The notes under the pieces: generated by a model
Told to the model about the DNA's origin: nothing
The model's input: the letters and a program-made list of their open reading frames with translations, nothing else
Database searches by the model: none
Shown here: piece after piece, positions 20,244 through 30,568 of the stretch
Layout of the letters: every line of letters starts with the position of its first letter
Numbering within the stretch: the stretch's first letter is position 1
Translations under genes and position numbers: made by a program
Assembly (NCBI GenBank): GCA_963752745.1
Contig: CAVWAK010000029.1
Location: forward strand, 62,001-126,000
Length of the DNA stretch: 64,000 nucleotides
Reading direction: 5' to 3'
Source of the DNA: Thiogranum sp963752745
GTDB taxonomy: Bacteria; Pseudomonadota; Gammaproteobacteria; DSM-19610

Positions 20244-20355
20244 TACCAGCCCTGCCTCATAAAACGACGGTTAGGATAACTCAATCTAGTACAAAAACCG
20301 GTAACATCCAGCAGCGATTTACGCCCGGAGCTTGATTAACCGCATCGCTGCCTGC

Positions 20356-21412
20356 CTAGTTGACTGATAAACATGCCATACGCTCCCGTCGTGCCTGAGG
20401 GTCCAGCGCACTAATTGTAGCTGCACGTTGGTAGAACGCATCGAAGTTATATTTTTCCTCGCCAAGCAAGGCGAGAAATGCATCGACACAGGCGTGGTAG
20501 GCAGACACTGAACCCAGCTTGGCGTTATTCAACTCCCCGGCAAACCAGTCGTCATACCCAGGATCATTTTCCCACTTACCTCGCAATGCCCGGTAACGCT
20601 TCTGCGCCATCTCCAGCTGTTGTTGCTTGGCACGCCGCATTGTGTTCCTGTTCATATCCTGCCGATAGAGTTCATCCAGTTCGCCGCGAGTCTGTTCGAT
20701 CAACTCAACCACCTTGCGTTGACGGGCACGACGGGTCTGATAATGTGAGATAAGAGCGGTATTATCCGACTCTTCCAGCCAAAGCTCGACACCGGCCTGT
20801 TCGACCGCTGTAGCAAATGACTCGTTAAATACGGTATCTCCCTCCACGTATAACTTCTGGTGAGCCAGTTCGTGAAAAATAAGGCCCGCAAGCTGTGGAT
20901 CCGGCCACTCAATCACTGTGTTTAGTATGGGATCATCAAACCAGCCCAGCGTCGAGTACGCTGGAATCAGGGCGATATAGGTATCGAAACCTTGCGCCCT
21001 GAACAGTTCGTCGTCATTTGCCAGAAGCTCTGTATCAAAGTATCCACGGTAAGAGGCGCAACCTACTACGGGATAGCACCACTGGTGAAGTTCAACTGAA
21101 AATTCAGGCGCTGCAAAAAGACTCTTGACCACATAGTCTCTTTCCAGATCAGCGTAACCGGTGTAGCTACCGGTCTCTGGCAAACTCATTCGTTCGATGG
21201 CAAAGGTACGGAACTGCGCGACGCGCTGCAGTCTCGCCCGCAGCTGTGGATCCCGGGTCTCGTCCTCGACGAGTTCTCCTATTGGCGCCCTTCTGTGGAT
21301 GATATCCAGCTGCCCACCGACAGATTGCTGGTAATAGCGTATTTCACTGCACCCGGATAGCAGCAAGCAGGAGCCCACACAGGCCCGGGGCAATGCTGGT
21401 GAGGTTTATCAT
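20356..21412 (-). CDS. Putative aminopeptidase lipoprotein (Aminopep/PF10023 type)
   Basis: A zinc-protease HExxH signature appears as GLIFHELAHQKLYV, followed by NESFATAVEQAGVELWL, the pattern I associate with the predicted aminopeptidase family COG4324. The frame open from 21393 starts at a TTG with a poor N-terminus, while the other frame from ATG 21412 reads MINLTSIAPGLCGLLL. Removing one base near 21363-21366 joins them into a textbook lipoprotein signal ending LLLLLSGC. I therefore set the start at 21412 and infer a single-base insertion. The enzyme would be lipid-anchored in the periplasm. Substrate unknown. Confidence 0.72.
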
Positions 21413-21477
21413 CAACCGGTTTTTCAACTGTTCCGCCAGTGACTCTGGCCCGCTAACTCTAACCGATTGGCGGACAT

Positions 21478-21512
21478 AAAAAAGCCCCTGCAATATTTGC
21501 AGGGGCTTTTTC
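21478..21512 (-). terminator. Rho-independent terminator
   Basis: GCCCCTGCAA (21484-21493) and TTGCAGGGGC (21497-21506) form a perfect 10-bp stem with A and T tracts on both sides, so it can work in both directions. It ends the adk transcript 28 bases after its stop. Confidence 0.9.
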
Positions 21513-21539
21513 CATAGACCAAAAAACCGGCAGTGATGA

Positions 21540-22181
21540 CTAGCCGGCCAGGTTGTCCTTGATGGTCTGTACGACAACGTCACTGGAAGTGGCATTAATA
21601 CTTACCAGCTTGCCCGCCTCTTTATAGAAACCAGCCAGTGGTGCTGTCTTTTCATTGTAAACGTCCAGACGATTTGAAATGGCTTCTACGGTCTCGTCAT
21701 CACGCTGCACAACGCTGGCACCACACTCGTCACACACACCTTCGACCTTCGGTGGCTTGCTCTTGACGTTATAGATGGCACCACAACCGGTACAGGTACG
21801 GCGTGTAGTCAATCGATCGAGGATCACATCACGCGGCACATCGAGTTCCACTGCCATATCCAGCTTGATGCCCAGTTTGTCGAGCAGTCCGTCCAGCGCT
21901 TCTGCCTGGGGAATGGTGCGCGGGAACCCGTCCAGCAGGAAGCCTTTTTCACAGTCCGGTTCCTGCAAGCGTTCGCCCATAATGCCCATGATCAGGTCAT
22001 CTGATACCAGGTCACCCGCATCCATTGCTGTCTTGGCCTGCTTACCCAGTTCAGTACCGGCTGCCACGGCAGCACGCAGGATGTCGCCGGTTGAAATCTG
22101 TACCGAGCCATCCACGTCGGTCAGCATCTTTGCAACCGTACCTTTGCCCGCACCTGGCGCACCTAAAAGTATCAATTTCAC
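21540..22181 (-). CDS. adk: Adenylate kinase
   Basis: 213 residues from GTG 22181, chosen because MKLILLGAPGAGKGT is the canonical N-terminus; a longer frame to 22259 adds unrelated residues. Motifs: P-loop GAPGAGKGT, GFLLDGFPRTIPQAEAL, and a long LID with four cysteines (CTGC...CDEC), indicating a zinc-binding LID. Catalyses AMP + ATP to 2 ADP in the cytoplasm. Confidence 0.95.
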   Translation of the reverse strand: MKLILLGAPGAGKGTVAKMLTDVDGSVQISTGDILRAAVAAGTELGKQAKTAMDAGDLVSDDLIMGIMGERLQEPDCEKGFLLDGFPRTIPQAEALDGLLDKLGIKLDMAVELDVPRDVILDRLTTRRTCTGCGAIYNVKSKPPKVEGVCDECGASVVQRDDETVEAISNRLDVYNEKTAPLAGFYKEAGKLVSINATSSDVVVQTIKDNLAG

Positions 22182-22399
22182 GTAACCTACTCCTCTGATT
22201 TGATCTGATAAATCGGGTCTGAAAATTCCGGGGCGACCGTGTCCACGGGGCCACATCAAGCCGGCTATTGTGCTTGAGCCTTAACCGGCAATCAATAACT
22301 TAGGCAAGTTCCTAAAACTAAAGCAAATTACTAAAAGCGCAAAGTACTGAATTATTATAGAATCCGCGCCTCTTACAGATTGCACGGTCGCCCGGTAGT

Positions 22400-23824
22400 A
22401 TGCAGTTCTCAACCCGCAGCAAACTTTTTCTCAGCCATTTTCTTGCCATAGTGCTGGTTTCGGGCAGCATTGGGACCTATTTCTATACTTCTGCCATCGA
22501 CAACCTGAAGCGCAGCCTGCAATCCCGCCTGCTCAATAGTGCTGCCATTCTCAGCAAGGTGTTTTCCTCCAGCCAGCTTGGTCAACTGGACAACCCTGAT
22601 GACATGGCGACAGATACATATCGTGATTTGCGCACATTAATTCAGAGCTATGCAAACTCAAACAAAGATATCGCCTTTGTCTATATTATGCGCAAACAGA
22701 ACAATCAGGCTGTTTTCGTTCTGGACTCGGACCCCGATGAACCGGCGTCACCCGGTGAACCTTATGACGAATTCATTGCCGAGCTGATGCAAGGCTTCGA
22801 GCGCCCGTCTGTCGATAGCGAGATTACATCAGATAAATGGGGCAGTTTTCTGTCCGGCTACGCCCCTTTGCATGACGGCGCTGGCAATTATCTTATTGGC
22901 ATCGATATGTTCGCCGACGAGGTTGAACGAAAAATGGTGCAACTAAGGCAGGCCGGCCTGATCTCACTAAGTGTATCAGTCCTGCTGGCGGTGATTTTCT
23001 CGATCGTTTTATCCAGGAACTTTACGCAACGTATTGAGCGGCTGGTGAAACGCTGCGGAGAAATCGCACGCGCCCGGCTCGATACCGGTTCAACGAAACA
23101 GACCGGCGACGAACTGGACCACCTGGGGTATACCATCGAAGCCATGGCAACGCACCTGGAGCGGAGTCAGACCGAAAGTGACAACGCCCGGCAGGCGCTG
23201 CAAAAATCCAGGGACGAACTGGAGGGCCGGGTAAAACAACGCACCCAGGACCTGCTCAATACCAACGACAAGCTACGCGACGAAATCAGGGAACGCGAGC
23301 GTATTGAAACTGTATTGCAACAAAGCGCTTTGACCGACTACCTGACCGGCCTGCCAAACAGACGCGCCATGATCCAGTTACTGGACAAGGAAGCTGCCCG
23401 CTTCCAGCGATCGGAGCACCCCTTCTCGCTCGTGCTGCTGGATATTGATAACTTCAAACACATCAACGATTCATTCGGCCATGACGGTGGCGATGAAATT
23501 CTGGTCGCCGTCGCGGAAAAAATGGGGAGCTGGATGCGCGAGAAAGACGTGTTGGCTCGCTGGGGCGGGGAGGAATTTCTCATTCTGCTCAGCGACACCG
23601 ATGTCAAAAGCGCAACCGAACAGGCAGAACGTTTGCGTACAGCAATCGAAGGCCAGGACTTCGTAGTGCAGTCGAAAGTAACGCACCTGACTGTCAGCCT
23701 GGGTGTCGCCGGTTATAATGATGCGGATAAAATCGACAACTGTATCAAGGAAGCTGATATCGCTCTTTACAAGGCCAAGTCCGGAGGACGTAACCAGGTC
23801 ATCTCCCACTGCGACCAGGAATAG
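22400..23824 (+). CDS. Membrane diguanylate cyclase (HAMP-GGDEF)
   Basis: 474 residues: helix at about 10-32, a periplasmic sensor region (about 33-185) containing YIMRKQNNQAVFVLDSDP, a second helix (about 190-215), HAMP, a coiled coil, and a C-terminal GGDEF domain with the active signature WGGEEF. The I-site RxxD five residues upstream is not evident (EKDVLARWGGEEF), so product inhibition may be absent. Converts two GTP to c-di-GMP at the inner membrane. It is the first of three c-di-GMP genes within 8 kb. The signal sensed is unknown. Confidence 0.88.
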   Translation: MQFSTRSKLFLSHFLAIVLVSGSIGTYFYTSAIDNLKRSLQSRLLNSAAILSKVFSSSQLGQLDNPDDMATDTYRDLRTLIQSYANSNKDIAFVYIMRKQNNQAVFVLDSDPDEPASPGEPYDEFIAELMQGFERPSVDSEITSDKWGSFLSGYAPLHDGAGNYLIGIDMFADEVERKMVQLRQAGLISLSVSVLLAVIFSIVLSRNFTQRIERLVKRCGEIARARLDTGSTKQTGDELDHLGYTIEAMATHLERSQTESDNARQALQKSRDELEGRVKQRTQDLLNTNDKLRDEIRERERIETVLQQSALTDYLTGLPNRRAMIQLLDKEAARFQRSEHPFSLVLLDIDNFKHINDSFGHDGGDEILVAVAEKMGSWMREKDVLARWGGEEFLILLSDTDVKSATEQAERLRTAIEGQDFVVQSKVTHLTVSLGVAGYNDADKIDNCIKEADIALYKAKSGGRNQVISHCDQE

Positions 23825-23927
23825 ATCATCCCGCCGGGGAGACAGATGGCCTGCTTGAGCCCCTCTGCCGGTTGGCGTATGGTTTTTGATTGGCCCCATA
23901 CAACCTAACTCATGAGTTATCGCTAAC

Positions 23928-26312
23928 GTGCTTTCAAAACGCTGGTTTCGAGTCACTGCAATACTATGTTTCCTGCTGGCTGGCATCCTGATTGGGACTC
24001 CCCTCCTGCTCAAACACTACGCCAAACAATGGCTGCTGGAACATGGCGGTGACGAGGTGGTTTTTGAGGATATTGACTTCAATCCCTTCACCGCCACACT
24101 GGCGCTCAAGGGCCTTGAGGTGCGAGTCGACTCACTGACTACACTGTCATTTGAGCAGGTTGCGGCCGGACTGTCCTGGACTCCATTGCTTGATAAAAAA
24201 GTAGCTGTCGAGCGTGTCGAGCTGAGTGGATTCACCATTGTTATCGATAATCGGCCGGAAGATTCGCTGTTAGTAGGCGGCATCCGTATACCGGAAAACA
24301 CACCCTCTGATACCGAACCGGAAGGCACGCAACCCGGCGAGTGGATGGGTGGCATTGAAAAGCTGGCCCTGCGTGATTTTCACGTTAAATACGCAGATCA
24401 GCACCTGGACCTGGCACTTGATATCACCAGTCTGGAACTCGACCACCTCAATCAGTGGTCACAAGAGGATCCGGCGCATCTCACTGTGAGCGGTTCACTC
24501 AACCAGGCACCCTTCTCTCTGGATGCAGAACTGGCGCCCCTTGCCGCACAACCGGCTTACCGGGGAACGCTGACAATAGATAGCCTGTCACTCGGTGCCT
24601 TTGCGCAACTGGCACAACCAGCTGTCAGCAGCCTGGCTGGCGAGTTGTCGTATGACGGAAAGCTTGCCTTCTCACAGAAGGACGGCGGCTTTGTTCTGAA
24701 TCATGACGGCGATATCCGCTTGCAGGCGCTGGACACCGTTCTCGACGATCCCGCGCTCCACATCACCAATAAAGCTGCGAACATCAGCGGCACACTGGAA
24801 CTGATCGCCACCGATGGCCCACCTCAAATTCAACTGGCATCTGATATCACCCTGCAGGACCTTCACCTGATTGCCGAAGAAGGCACACTGGAGTTGCTCA
24901 GTGCCGACAACCTTCAACTGTCCGGTCTCAGTCTCGAAGGCACTGACAACCTGACCATTCAGTCTATTCTGGTAGAGCAACTTGGTCTCGGGCGCAATGC
25001 CGACCAGATATCGCAGGATGCATTTATTGATGCCGGACGTTTTGAAGTCTCCTCGCTGGCCTTTGCGAATGATCTGCTGACAATCGACACGGTCCACTAC
25101 AAGGATGGACACAGCCGGATAAAAAGAAATACAGAAGGCCAATGGCGGGTTATCGGCATTATCGATAGCATGAGCCGGTTGAGCAAACAGCAGCAACAAG
25201 CGGAAAGCGCTCCAGCACCGGATGCAAAAGAAGACAATCCGTTGGCCATTGCGATTAACCGGATTGAAGTCAGCGGCGACAGTAAAATCAGCTTTCTCGA
25301 TCAGGCCGTAAAACCGGGGTTCAAAACCGAACTGAAGATTGACTCTATTCTGGTTGAGAGCCTGGATACTCGCAAACCCGAACAGCATAGCAACTTCAAG
25401 CTTGCTGGCCATATAGGCAAACACACCCGCCTGGATTTCAACGGCTATGCACAACCCTTCCAGCAGCCTTTTGGTATTGACCTTAAATCAAAAATTGACG
25501 CATTGGATCTTCCCCCCCTGTCGCCCTATACCCGCGAATCACTTGGACTGGTACTCAATAGTGGCGCACTAAATGCCGATACCACGCTGCGTATCGACAA
25601 ACAGGAAATGAAAGGTCAAATTGACCTCGAACTGCATCAGCTCCAGCTCGAAACCGTGGAAAGCAAGAACAGCCTGCAGAGCAAAATCCCGGTGCCTCTC
25701 AATGTTGCACTCGATACACTGCGTGACAGCAACGATACCATTGCACTGAAAATCCCCATTCAAGGTGATCCAAACAGCCCGAGTTTTGATCCCAACGACG
25801 CTATCACCAAGGCTCTGGCCACTGGTGTAAAAAAAGGCGCTCTCACCTACCTGACCTTTGCCTTGCAACCCTACGGCGCGGTCATCACTGCTGCAAAGTA
25901 TGCCGGTGAGGAACTGACAAAAGTACGCCTGAAGCCGGTCGAATTTGACCCGGGGCTGGCTGAGATCGACGCTGAAGACAGGGATTACCTTGGCAAGGTA
26001 GCCAGTGTTCTCAAGGAACGTCCAAAACTTGCAATCAAACTCTGTGGCGTTGCTGTCGGTGCTGACAAGGCCTACCTGCAGAAACAGGCCGCAGCCAAAA
26101 CCGAAAAAGACAAAAAAAGCCAGCCCTCCGGGCCCGCTGCTGCGGATATCGACGAGTCACAACTCACAGCACTCGCCGGGACACGCGCTGACCAGGTCAA
26201 AGACTATCTTGTCGAACAATTCGGTATTCCGGCCAGTCACCTGGTCAACTGCCAACCCCGTGTAGATACAGAAAACAGTGACTCGCAGCCACGTACCGAC
26301 CTGCTGATATAG
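23928..26312 (+). CDS. DUF748 (AsmA-like) envelope protein
   Basis: 794 residues from GTG 23928. An N-terminal helix (ITAILCFLLAGILIGTPLLL, approx. 8-28) anchors the protein; the rest is a long chain of beta-rich repeats typical of DUF748/AsmA-like proteins, including VAVERVELSGFTI and LQLSGLSLEG. Near the C-terminus an OmpA-like part is suggested by DRDYLGKVASVLKERPKLAI and ALAGTRADQVKDYLV. AsmA-like proteins are thought to bridge the periplasm and move phospholipid or assist outer-membrane biogenesis. The stop is two bases before the gamma-glutamyltransferase start, suggesting coupling. Confidence 0.82.
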   Translation: MLSKRWFRVTAILCFLLAGILIGTPLLLKHYAKQWLLEHGGDEVVFEDIDFNPFTATLALKGLEVRVDSLTTLSFEQVAAGLSWTPLLDKKVAVERVELSGFTIVIDNRPEDSLLVGGIRIPENTPSDTEPEGTQPGEWMGGIEKLALRDFHVKYADQHLDLALDITSLELDHLNQWSQEDPAHLTVSGSLNQAPFSLDAELAPLAAQPAYRGTLTIDSLSLGAFAQLAQPAVSSLAGELSYDGKLAFSQKDGGFVLNHDGDIRLQALDTVLDDPALHITNKAANISGTLELIATDGPPQIQLASDITLQDLHLIAEEGTLELLSADNLQLSGLSLEGTDNLTIQSILVEQLGLGRNADQISQDAFIDAGRFEVSSLAFANDLLTIDTVHYKDGHSRIKRNTEGQWRVIGIIDSMSRLSKQQQQAESAPAPDAKEDNPLAIAINRIEVSGDSKISFLDQAVKPGFKTELKIDSILVESLDTRKPEQHSNFKLAGHIGKHTRLDFNGYAQPFQQPFGIDLKSKIDALDLPPLSPYTRESLGLVLNSGALNADTTLRIDKQEMKGQIDLELHQLQLETVESKNSLQSKIPVPLNVALDTLRDSNDTIALKIPIQGDPNSPSFDPNDAITKALATGVKKGALTYLTFALQPYGAVITAAKYAGEELTKVRLKPVEFDPGLAEIDAEDRDYLGKVASVLKERPKLAIKLCGVAVGADKAYLQKQAAAKTEKDKKSQPSGPAAADIDESQLTALAGTRADQVKDYLVEQFGIPASHLVNCQPRVDTENSDSQPRTDLLI

Positions 26313-26314
26313 TA

Positions 26315-27877
26315 TTGACCAAGCCTGGACAAACATACCGGCCGACACACGGTGCCGTAGCCGCCGGCCACCCCAGGACCGCCGAAGCTGCTGTTCATGC
26401 GCTGAAAGAAGGCGGCAATGCTTTTGATGCTGTGGTCGCTGCGCACTGGTGTGCCTGTATCTCCGAACCGGTACTGACCTCGCTCGGTGGCGGCGGGTTT
26501 CTGCTGGCCCGCGCAGAAGGTAAGGCTCCCACTCTCTACGATTTCTTTGCGCAGACGCCACTGGTAAAGAAATCGCCGGACGAGATCGACTTCTATCCCA
26601 TTCAAGCCGACTTTGGAACAACGCAACAGGAGTTTCACATCGGTTATGGCGCTACAGCGACACCCGGCACCGTGCATGGCCTGTTTCAGATACACAGGGA
26701 CCTGTGCAAGCTGCCAATGAAGGTACTGATGGAACCTGCCATCGATCTCGCAATCCGGGGCGTAGAGATTAACCCGCTACAAGCATTTATCTTCGACGTG
26801 GTTAAACCCATCTGCCTGGCAACAGAAACCACCGCCGCCCAGTTTTCCAGCCAACGACAGCCTTCTCGACTGGTTAGCACAGGTGACACACTCCGTCTGC
26901 CGAAACTCGCAGAGACACTGGGAGCTCTCGCCGATGAAGGCGACCGTCTTTTCTATGAAGGTGATATCGCTGCCGAGATTGAAGCTGCCTGTCGTGACAC
27001 AGGACACCTTACTCGTGAGGACCTGGCCAGCTACTCGACGATAAGGCGTCAACCACTGCGGGTTAACTACCGTCATGCGCAGTTATTCACTAACCCTGCG
27101 CCCGCCTCCGGCGGCTTGCTGATAGGATTTGCTCTGAAACTTCTTGAAAAGCACCTGTCGGCAGACAGTCTGGATAATGAGGCCGAATACATTCAGCGGA
27201 TTACCGATGTTATGCACGACACTAATGAGGCCAGGATCGAGCATTTGAATGCCAATGAACCCGGCCACGAATTGCTGGATGAAGAACTGCTGGCGACCTA
27301 CGTGTCACGAGTACGCGGCCGGGCGCGCGCTTACCGCGGCACAACCCACATCAGCGTAATCGACGCTGACGGTAACGTCGCGGCACTCACTACCAGTAAC
27401 GGTGAAGGCTGTGGTCACCTGGTTGGTACCACCGGAATGATGCTGAACAACATGCTTGGCGAAGAAGATCTGAATCCCCATGGGTTTCAGCGCTGGCAGG
27501 AAAACCGTCGCCTCACATCGATGATGTCACCAGGCATGTTATTGAAAGGAGACGGCAGCTGTATTGCCCTGGGCTCTGGCGGATCAAACAGAATTCGTTC
27601 AGCAATACTTCAAGTGATCTCGGCACTCGTCGACTCAGGCATTAGCCTGGAGAGTGCTATTCAACGGCCACGTGTGCACTTCGAACAGAACAGATTAAAT
27701 ATTGAAGCGGGGTTTAGTGAAACCACAGTATCCCGTTTGCGCGAGGCATTTGATCAGCTCGAATGCTGGCCCGATCTCAACCTGTACTTTGGCGGTGTTC
27801 ACGCTGTCGCCAGTAATTCAGTCGGATTTGACGCATACGGCGACCCCCGCCGGGGTGGAGTCGCGGTCAAGGTCTGA
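26315..27877 (+). CDS. Gamma-glutamyltransferase family protein
   Basis: 520 residues from TTG 26315. Family motifs include HGAVAAGHPRTAEAAVHALK, GNAFDAVVAA, GGGGFLLARAEG near the N-terminus and THISVIDADGNVAAL, with the autoprocessing Thr expected at THIS (residue about 343), then NNMLGEEDLNPHG. The enzyme is an Ntn-hydrolase that matures by self-cleavage and acts on gamma-glutamyl compounds such as glutathione. No signal peptide is visible, unlike periplasmic E. coli Ggt, so it may be cytoplasmic. The 3' end overlaps the convergent GGDEF/EAL gene by 60 bases. Confidence 0.85.
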   Translation: MTKPGQTYRPTHGAVAAGHPRTAEAAVHALKEGGNAFDAVVAAHWCACISEPVLTSLGGGGFLLARAEGKAPTLYDFFAQTPLVKKSPDEIDFYPIQADFGTTQQEFHIGYGATATPGTVHGLFQIHRDLCKLPMKVLMEPAIDLAIRGVEINPLQAFIFDVVKPICLATETTAAQFSSQRQPSRLVSTGDTLRLPKLAETLGALADEGDRLFYEGDIAAEIEAACRDTGHLTREDLASYSTIRRQPLRVNYRHAQLFTNPAPASGGLLIGFALKLLEKHLSADSLDNEAEYIQRITDVMHDTNEARIEHLNANEPGHELLDEELLATYVSRVRGRARAYRGTTHISVIDADGNVAALTTSNGEGCGHLVGTTGMMLNNMLGEEDLNPHGFQRWQENRRLTSMMSPGMLLKGDGSCIALGSGGSNRIRSAILQVISALVDSGISLESAIQRPRVHFEQNRLNIEAGFSETTVSRLREAFDQLECWPDLNLYFGGVHAVASNSVGFDAYGDPRRGGVAVKV

Positions 27878-29173
27878 CGCGACTGCATCAGTAGTTACTG
27901 GGAGCTTCCAGCGGCTACTCTCCAGCCAGCCGGACAAATCCGACAGCAACATGGGTTTTGCAATGAAATAACCCTGCGCGAAATCACAACCCATGGACTC
28001 AAGCATGTCCAGTGAGGCCTCGTTCTCTACGCCCTCCGCAACCACCTGCAGTTCCAGGTTATGGGCCAGATCAATCACCGACTGCACGATCTTCCGATCC
28101 ATATCATTTTCAGACATCTGCATCACAAAGCTTTTATCGATTTTCAGCTCACCCACAGGCAGTTTTTTCAGATAAGCCAACGATGAATACCCGGTACCGA
28201 AATCGTCAATGGATATGGTCACTCCCATTTCGTGAAGTGCGGTCAGTGTGCGCAGCGCAATTTTCGGATCCTCCATCATGGCACTCTCGGTCACTTCCAT
28301 AACCAGAGAACCCGCTGGCGCGCCCCAGATATTCAGCGCCCGGGCCACGAGATCCACAATCTCCGGTGAATGCAGCAGCCTGGCTGACAGGTTCAGGGAT
28401 ATCGGGGCCGATGACGAACACTCCCGACACCGCTTGAACCACTCTCTCAATGCGACATTGAGCGACCAGTAGGTTAACGAGTCAATCAACTCGCTGCTTT
28501 CTGCAACTGGTATAAACGCATCCGGAGCAATCCAGCCCCGGCTGCTATGATTCCAGCGCGCCAGCGCCTCGCACCCCCCCAGCACACCCCGCTTGAGGTC
28601 GATTTGCGGCTGGTAGTTCAGTATAAGCGAGTTGTTATCCAGCGCCGTCTGCAACTCACATCGCAGATCAGATTTATAGCGCCCCTGATCACGTAACAGC
28701 GTGTCATACAGGCGATAATCGCTCCTGGAGCGGCGGGCTTCGTTCAAGGCTGTATCAGCCCCCTTCAACAGCTCCCGAGAGTCTTTAGCCTGGTCCGGAT
28801 ATATGGCTACACCTGCATGTACAGACAAGGACAGCCTGGTATCGTTAATTGTGACAGGCCTGGCGATAACCTCGACAACCTTGTTCGCTGCCAACTCAGC
28901 GAGTTGTGGTGAGCGAAGCCCGGCAAGCACCACTGCAAATTCGTCGCCGCCGACACGAAAAAGCTGATCGCTTGCCCGCATGACGTCGCTGACCCGTTGA
29001 GCCACTGCCTCCAACACCCGGTCTCCGGCTGTGTGCCCCAATTCGATATTTATTTCACGAAACTGGTCCAGATTGAAAACCAGCAGACCAATCCGTTCTC
29101 CGTCAGCGATCAACCGATCGAGCCTTTCCAGCAGGCTGACACGTTGAGGCACATTATTAAGCTGGATTGTCAC
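27818..29173 (-). CDS. GGDEF-EAL dual c-di-GMP enzyme
   Basis: 451 residues with no membrane segment. The GGDEF domain starts almost at the N-terminus and has the intact signature RVGGDEF; the EAL domain carries CEALARW, NLSARLL, EVTESAMM, DDFGTGYSSLAYLKKLP and KIDKSFV, consistent with active phosphodiesterase. Such proteins either make or cleave c-di-GMP, and often only one half is active. No sensory domain is present, so regulation may come from a partner. The end overlaps the convergent gamma-glutamyltransferase gene. Confidence 0.88.
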   Translation of the reverse strand: MTIQLNNVPQRVSLLERLDRLIADGERIGLLVFNLDQFREINIELGHTAGDRVLEAVAQRVSDVMRASDQLFRVGGDEFAVVLAGLRSPQLAELAANKVVEVIARPVTINDTRLSLSVHAGVAIYPDQAKDSRELLKGADTALNEARRSRSDYRLYDTLLRDQGRYKSDLRCELQTALDNNSLILNYQPQIDLKRGVLGGCEALARWNHSSRGWIAPDAFIPVAESSELIDSLTYWSLNVALREWFKRCRECSSSAPISLNLSARLLHSPEIVDLVARALNIWGAPAGSLVMEVTESAMMEDPKIALRTLTALHEMGVTISIDDFGTGYSSLAYLKKLPVGELKIDKSFVMQMSENDMDRKIVQSVIDLAHNLELQVVAEGVENEASLDMLESMGCDFAQGYFIAKPMLLSDLSGWLESSRWKLPVTTDAVASDLDRDSTPAGVAVCVKSD

Positions 29174-29194
29174 TTTAATCGCTGGTTCTAAACA

Positions 29195-30427
29195 CTAAAG
29201 ATAGAAATCTTCGGCGTTGATACCATAGGTACCCGGCACAAGTGGCCGTTTGATCTCGACCACGTTCCCTTCATCATCTTCGGGATCCTCAATCAAATCG
29301 AGCACTGGATTGAATTCGTAGGCTATTTTCTTGTTGTCCAGTACCAGCATGACCTTGGGACGCAAACGGCGAACGCGATTTTGCGACAGCACCAGGCCTA
29401 CCTCGTCAGTACTTAGCTCTACCAGGGTGCCGGTGGGATAAAGGCCAATGCACTGGATGAACTGTTCCACCATATCGACCTGAAAATCCTTGTCTCGCCA
29501 TTCGTAAATCAGTTGCACAGCGTCATAGGCGGATATCGCACTGCTGTAGGCACGTTCACTGGTAATCGCGTCATAGCAATCGACCAGGGCTGCAATACGA
29601 CCATTGACCGGTATCTGGTTACCAGGAATCCCGCGTGGATAGCCGCTGCCGTTATGGCGTTCATGATGGTTCAGGACAGTAGCTAAAATCTCTTCGTTCG
29701 CGCCCTGCATATCGCGCACCATCTTTGCACCAAACTCTACATGACGGCGAATCAGCGTATATTCTTCTGTTGTAAGTCGGCCTGGTTTTTTCAGGAGTTC
29801 TTCTGGCAACTGCAGTTTTCCGATATCGAACAGCAGTGTCCCCACTGCCAGGTCTTCCAGCTCCGGCCGGGAAAACCCGAGGTGACGACCAAACGCCATC
29901 GCCAGGCCACAGGCATCGATGCAATGAGCGTAGGCATAGTTGTCTTTATTCTTTAACCGCGTCAACCAGAAGAACGCATCCGGGTTACGCAGAATACTGG
30001 CCATCAGGCCAGTGACAGTCTGCCGCACCTGTTGCACCTTGATACTGCGACCGGACTTGAGATCGCCGAGCATGTTGGTAATAACATCAATCGACTGCGT
30101 TCTGGCTGCAGTACAAGCCTGGATCTCTTCTTTCACCGTCGTCTGTACCGGATAGCGCGTATCACCATTCGCTCTTTTGAACACCCTGACAAACGCGTCA
30201 TTGTCTTTCTTCTTCAGGGTTTGCAGCACACGCGCTGCCGGTTCGCCACGCTCGGGATCGACGTAAACATATTCGCAATGCTCGCGCAGCTCAGTTATAT
30301 CGTCGGTAGAATTGATGTGAAATCCCTGGAACAGGTAGTGGGTCTCCAGCCACGGACGATCAAGGCGTGAGACATACATGCCGATTTTGACGTCAGTGAC
30401 ACTGACTTTCTGTTCGATAACCGCCAT
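29195..30427 (-). CDS. DUF3391/HD-GYP domain protein
   Basis: 410 residues. N-terminal DUF3391 (VSVTDVKIGMYVSRLDRPWL, about 8-140), then HD-GYP with NHHERHNGSGYPRGI and VDCYDAITSERAY. The family cleaves c-di-GMP to GMP with two or three metals. Here the eponymous HD pair reads LLFDIGKLQLP, with Phe in place of the metal-binding His, which may weaken or abolish catalysis or leave a different metal site. The gene follows the GGDEF-EAL gene on the same strand with about 21 bases between (29173-29195), so they may share a transcript. Confidence 0.85.
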   Translation of the reverse strand: MAVIEQKVSVTDVKIGMYVSRLDRPWLETHYLFQGFHINSTDDITELREHCEYVYVDPERGEPAARVLQTLKKKDNDAFVRVFKRANGDTRYPVQTTVKEEIQACTAARTQSIDVITNMLGDLKSGRSIKVQQVRQTVTGLMASILRNPDAFFWLTRLKNKDNYAYAHCIDACGLAMAFGRHLGFSRPELEDLAVGTLLFDIGKLQLPEELLKKPGRLTTEEYTLIRRHVEFGAKMVRDMQGANEEILATVLNHHERHNGSGYPRGIPGNQIPVNGRIAALVDCYDAITSERAYSSAISAYDAVQLIYEWRDKDFQVDMVEQFIQCIGLYPTGTLVELSTDEVGLVLSQNRVRRLRPKVMLVLDNKKIAYEFNPVLDLIEDPEDDEGNVVEIKRPLVPGTYGINAEDFYL

Positions 30428-30568
30428 ACAACTACACCCAACCTACCTGCACACTTTTGAATAACACGTTGATTATCGGCCCAATAAGGCCATAACTTGA
30501 CCTCCCGGGACAATATAAACATTGCGCCGGCTGCAGATCGCAATATTCCTGCCGATCATTCGAAATAT

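Noticed and set aside
22182..22259. Upstream extension of adenylate kinase
   Set aside because: Canonical N-terminus MKLILLGAPGAGKGT starts at 22181; the extra residues match nothing.
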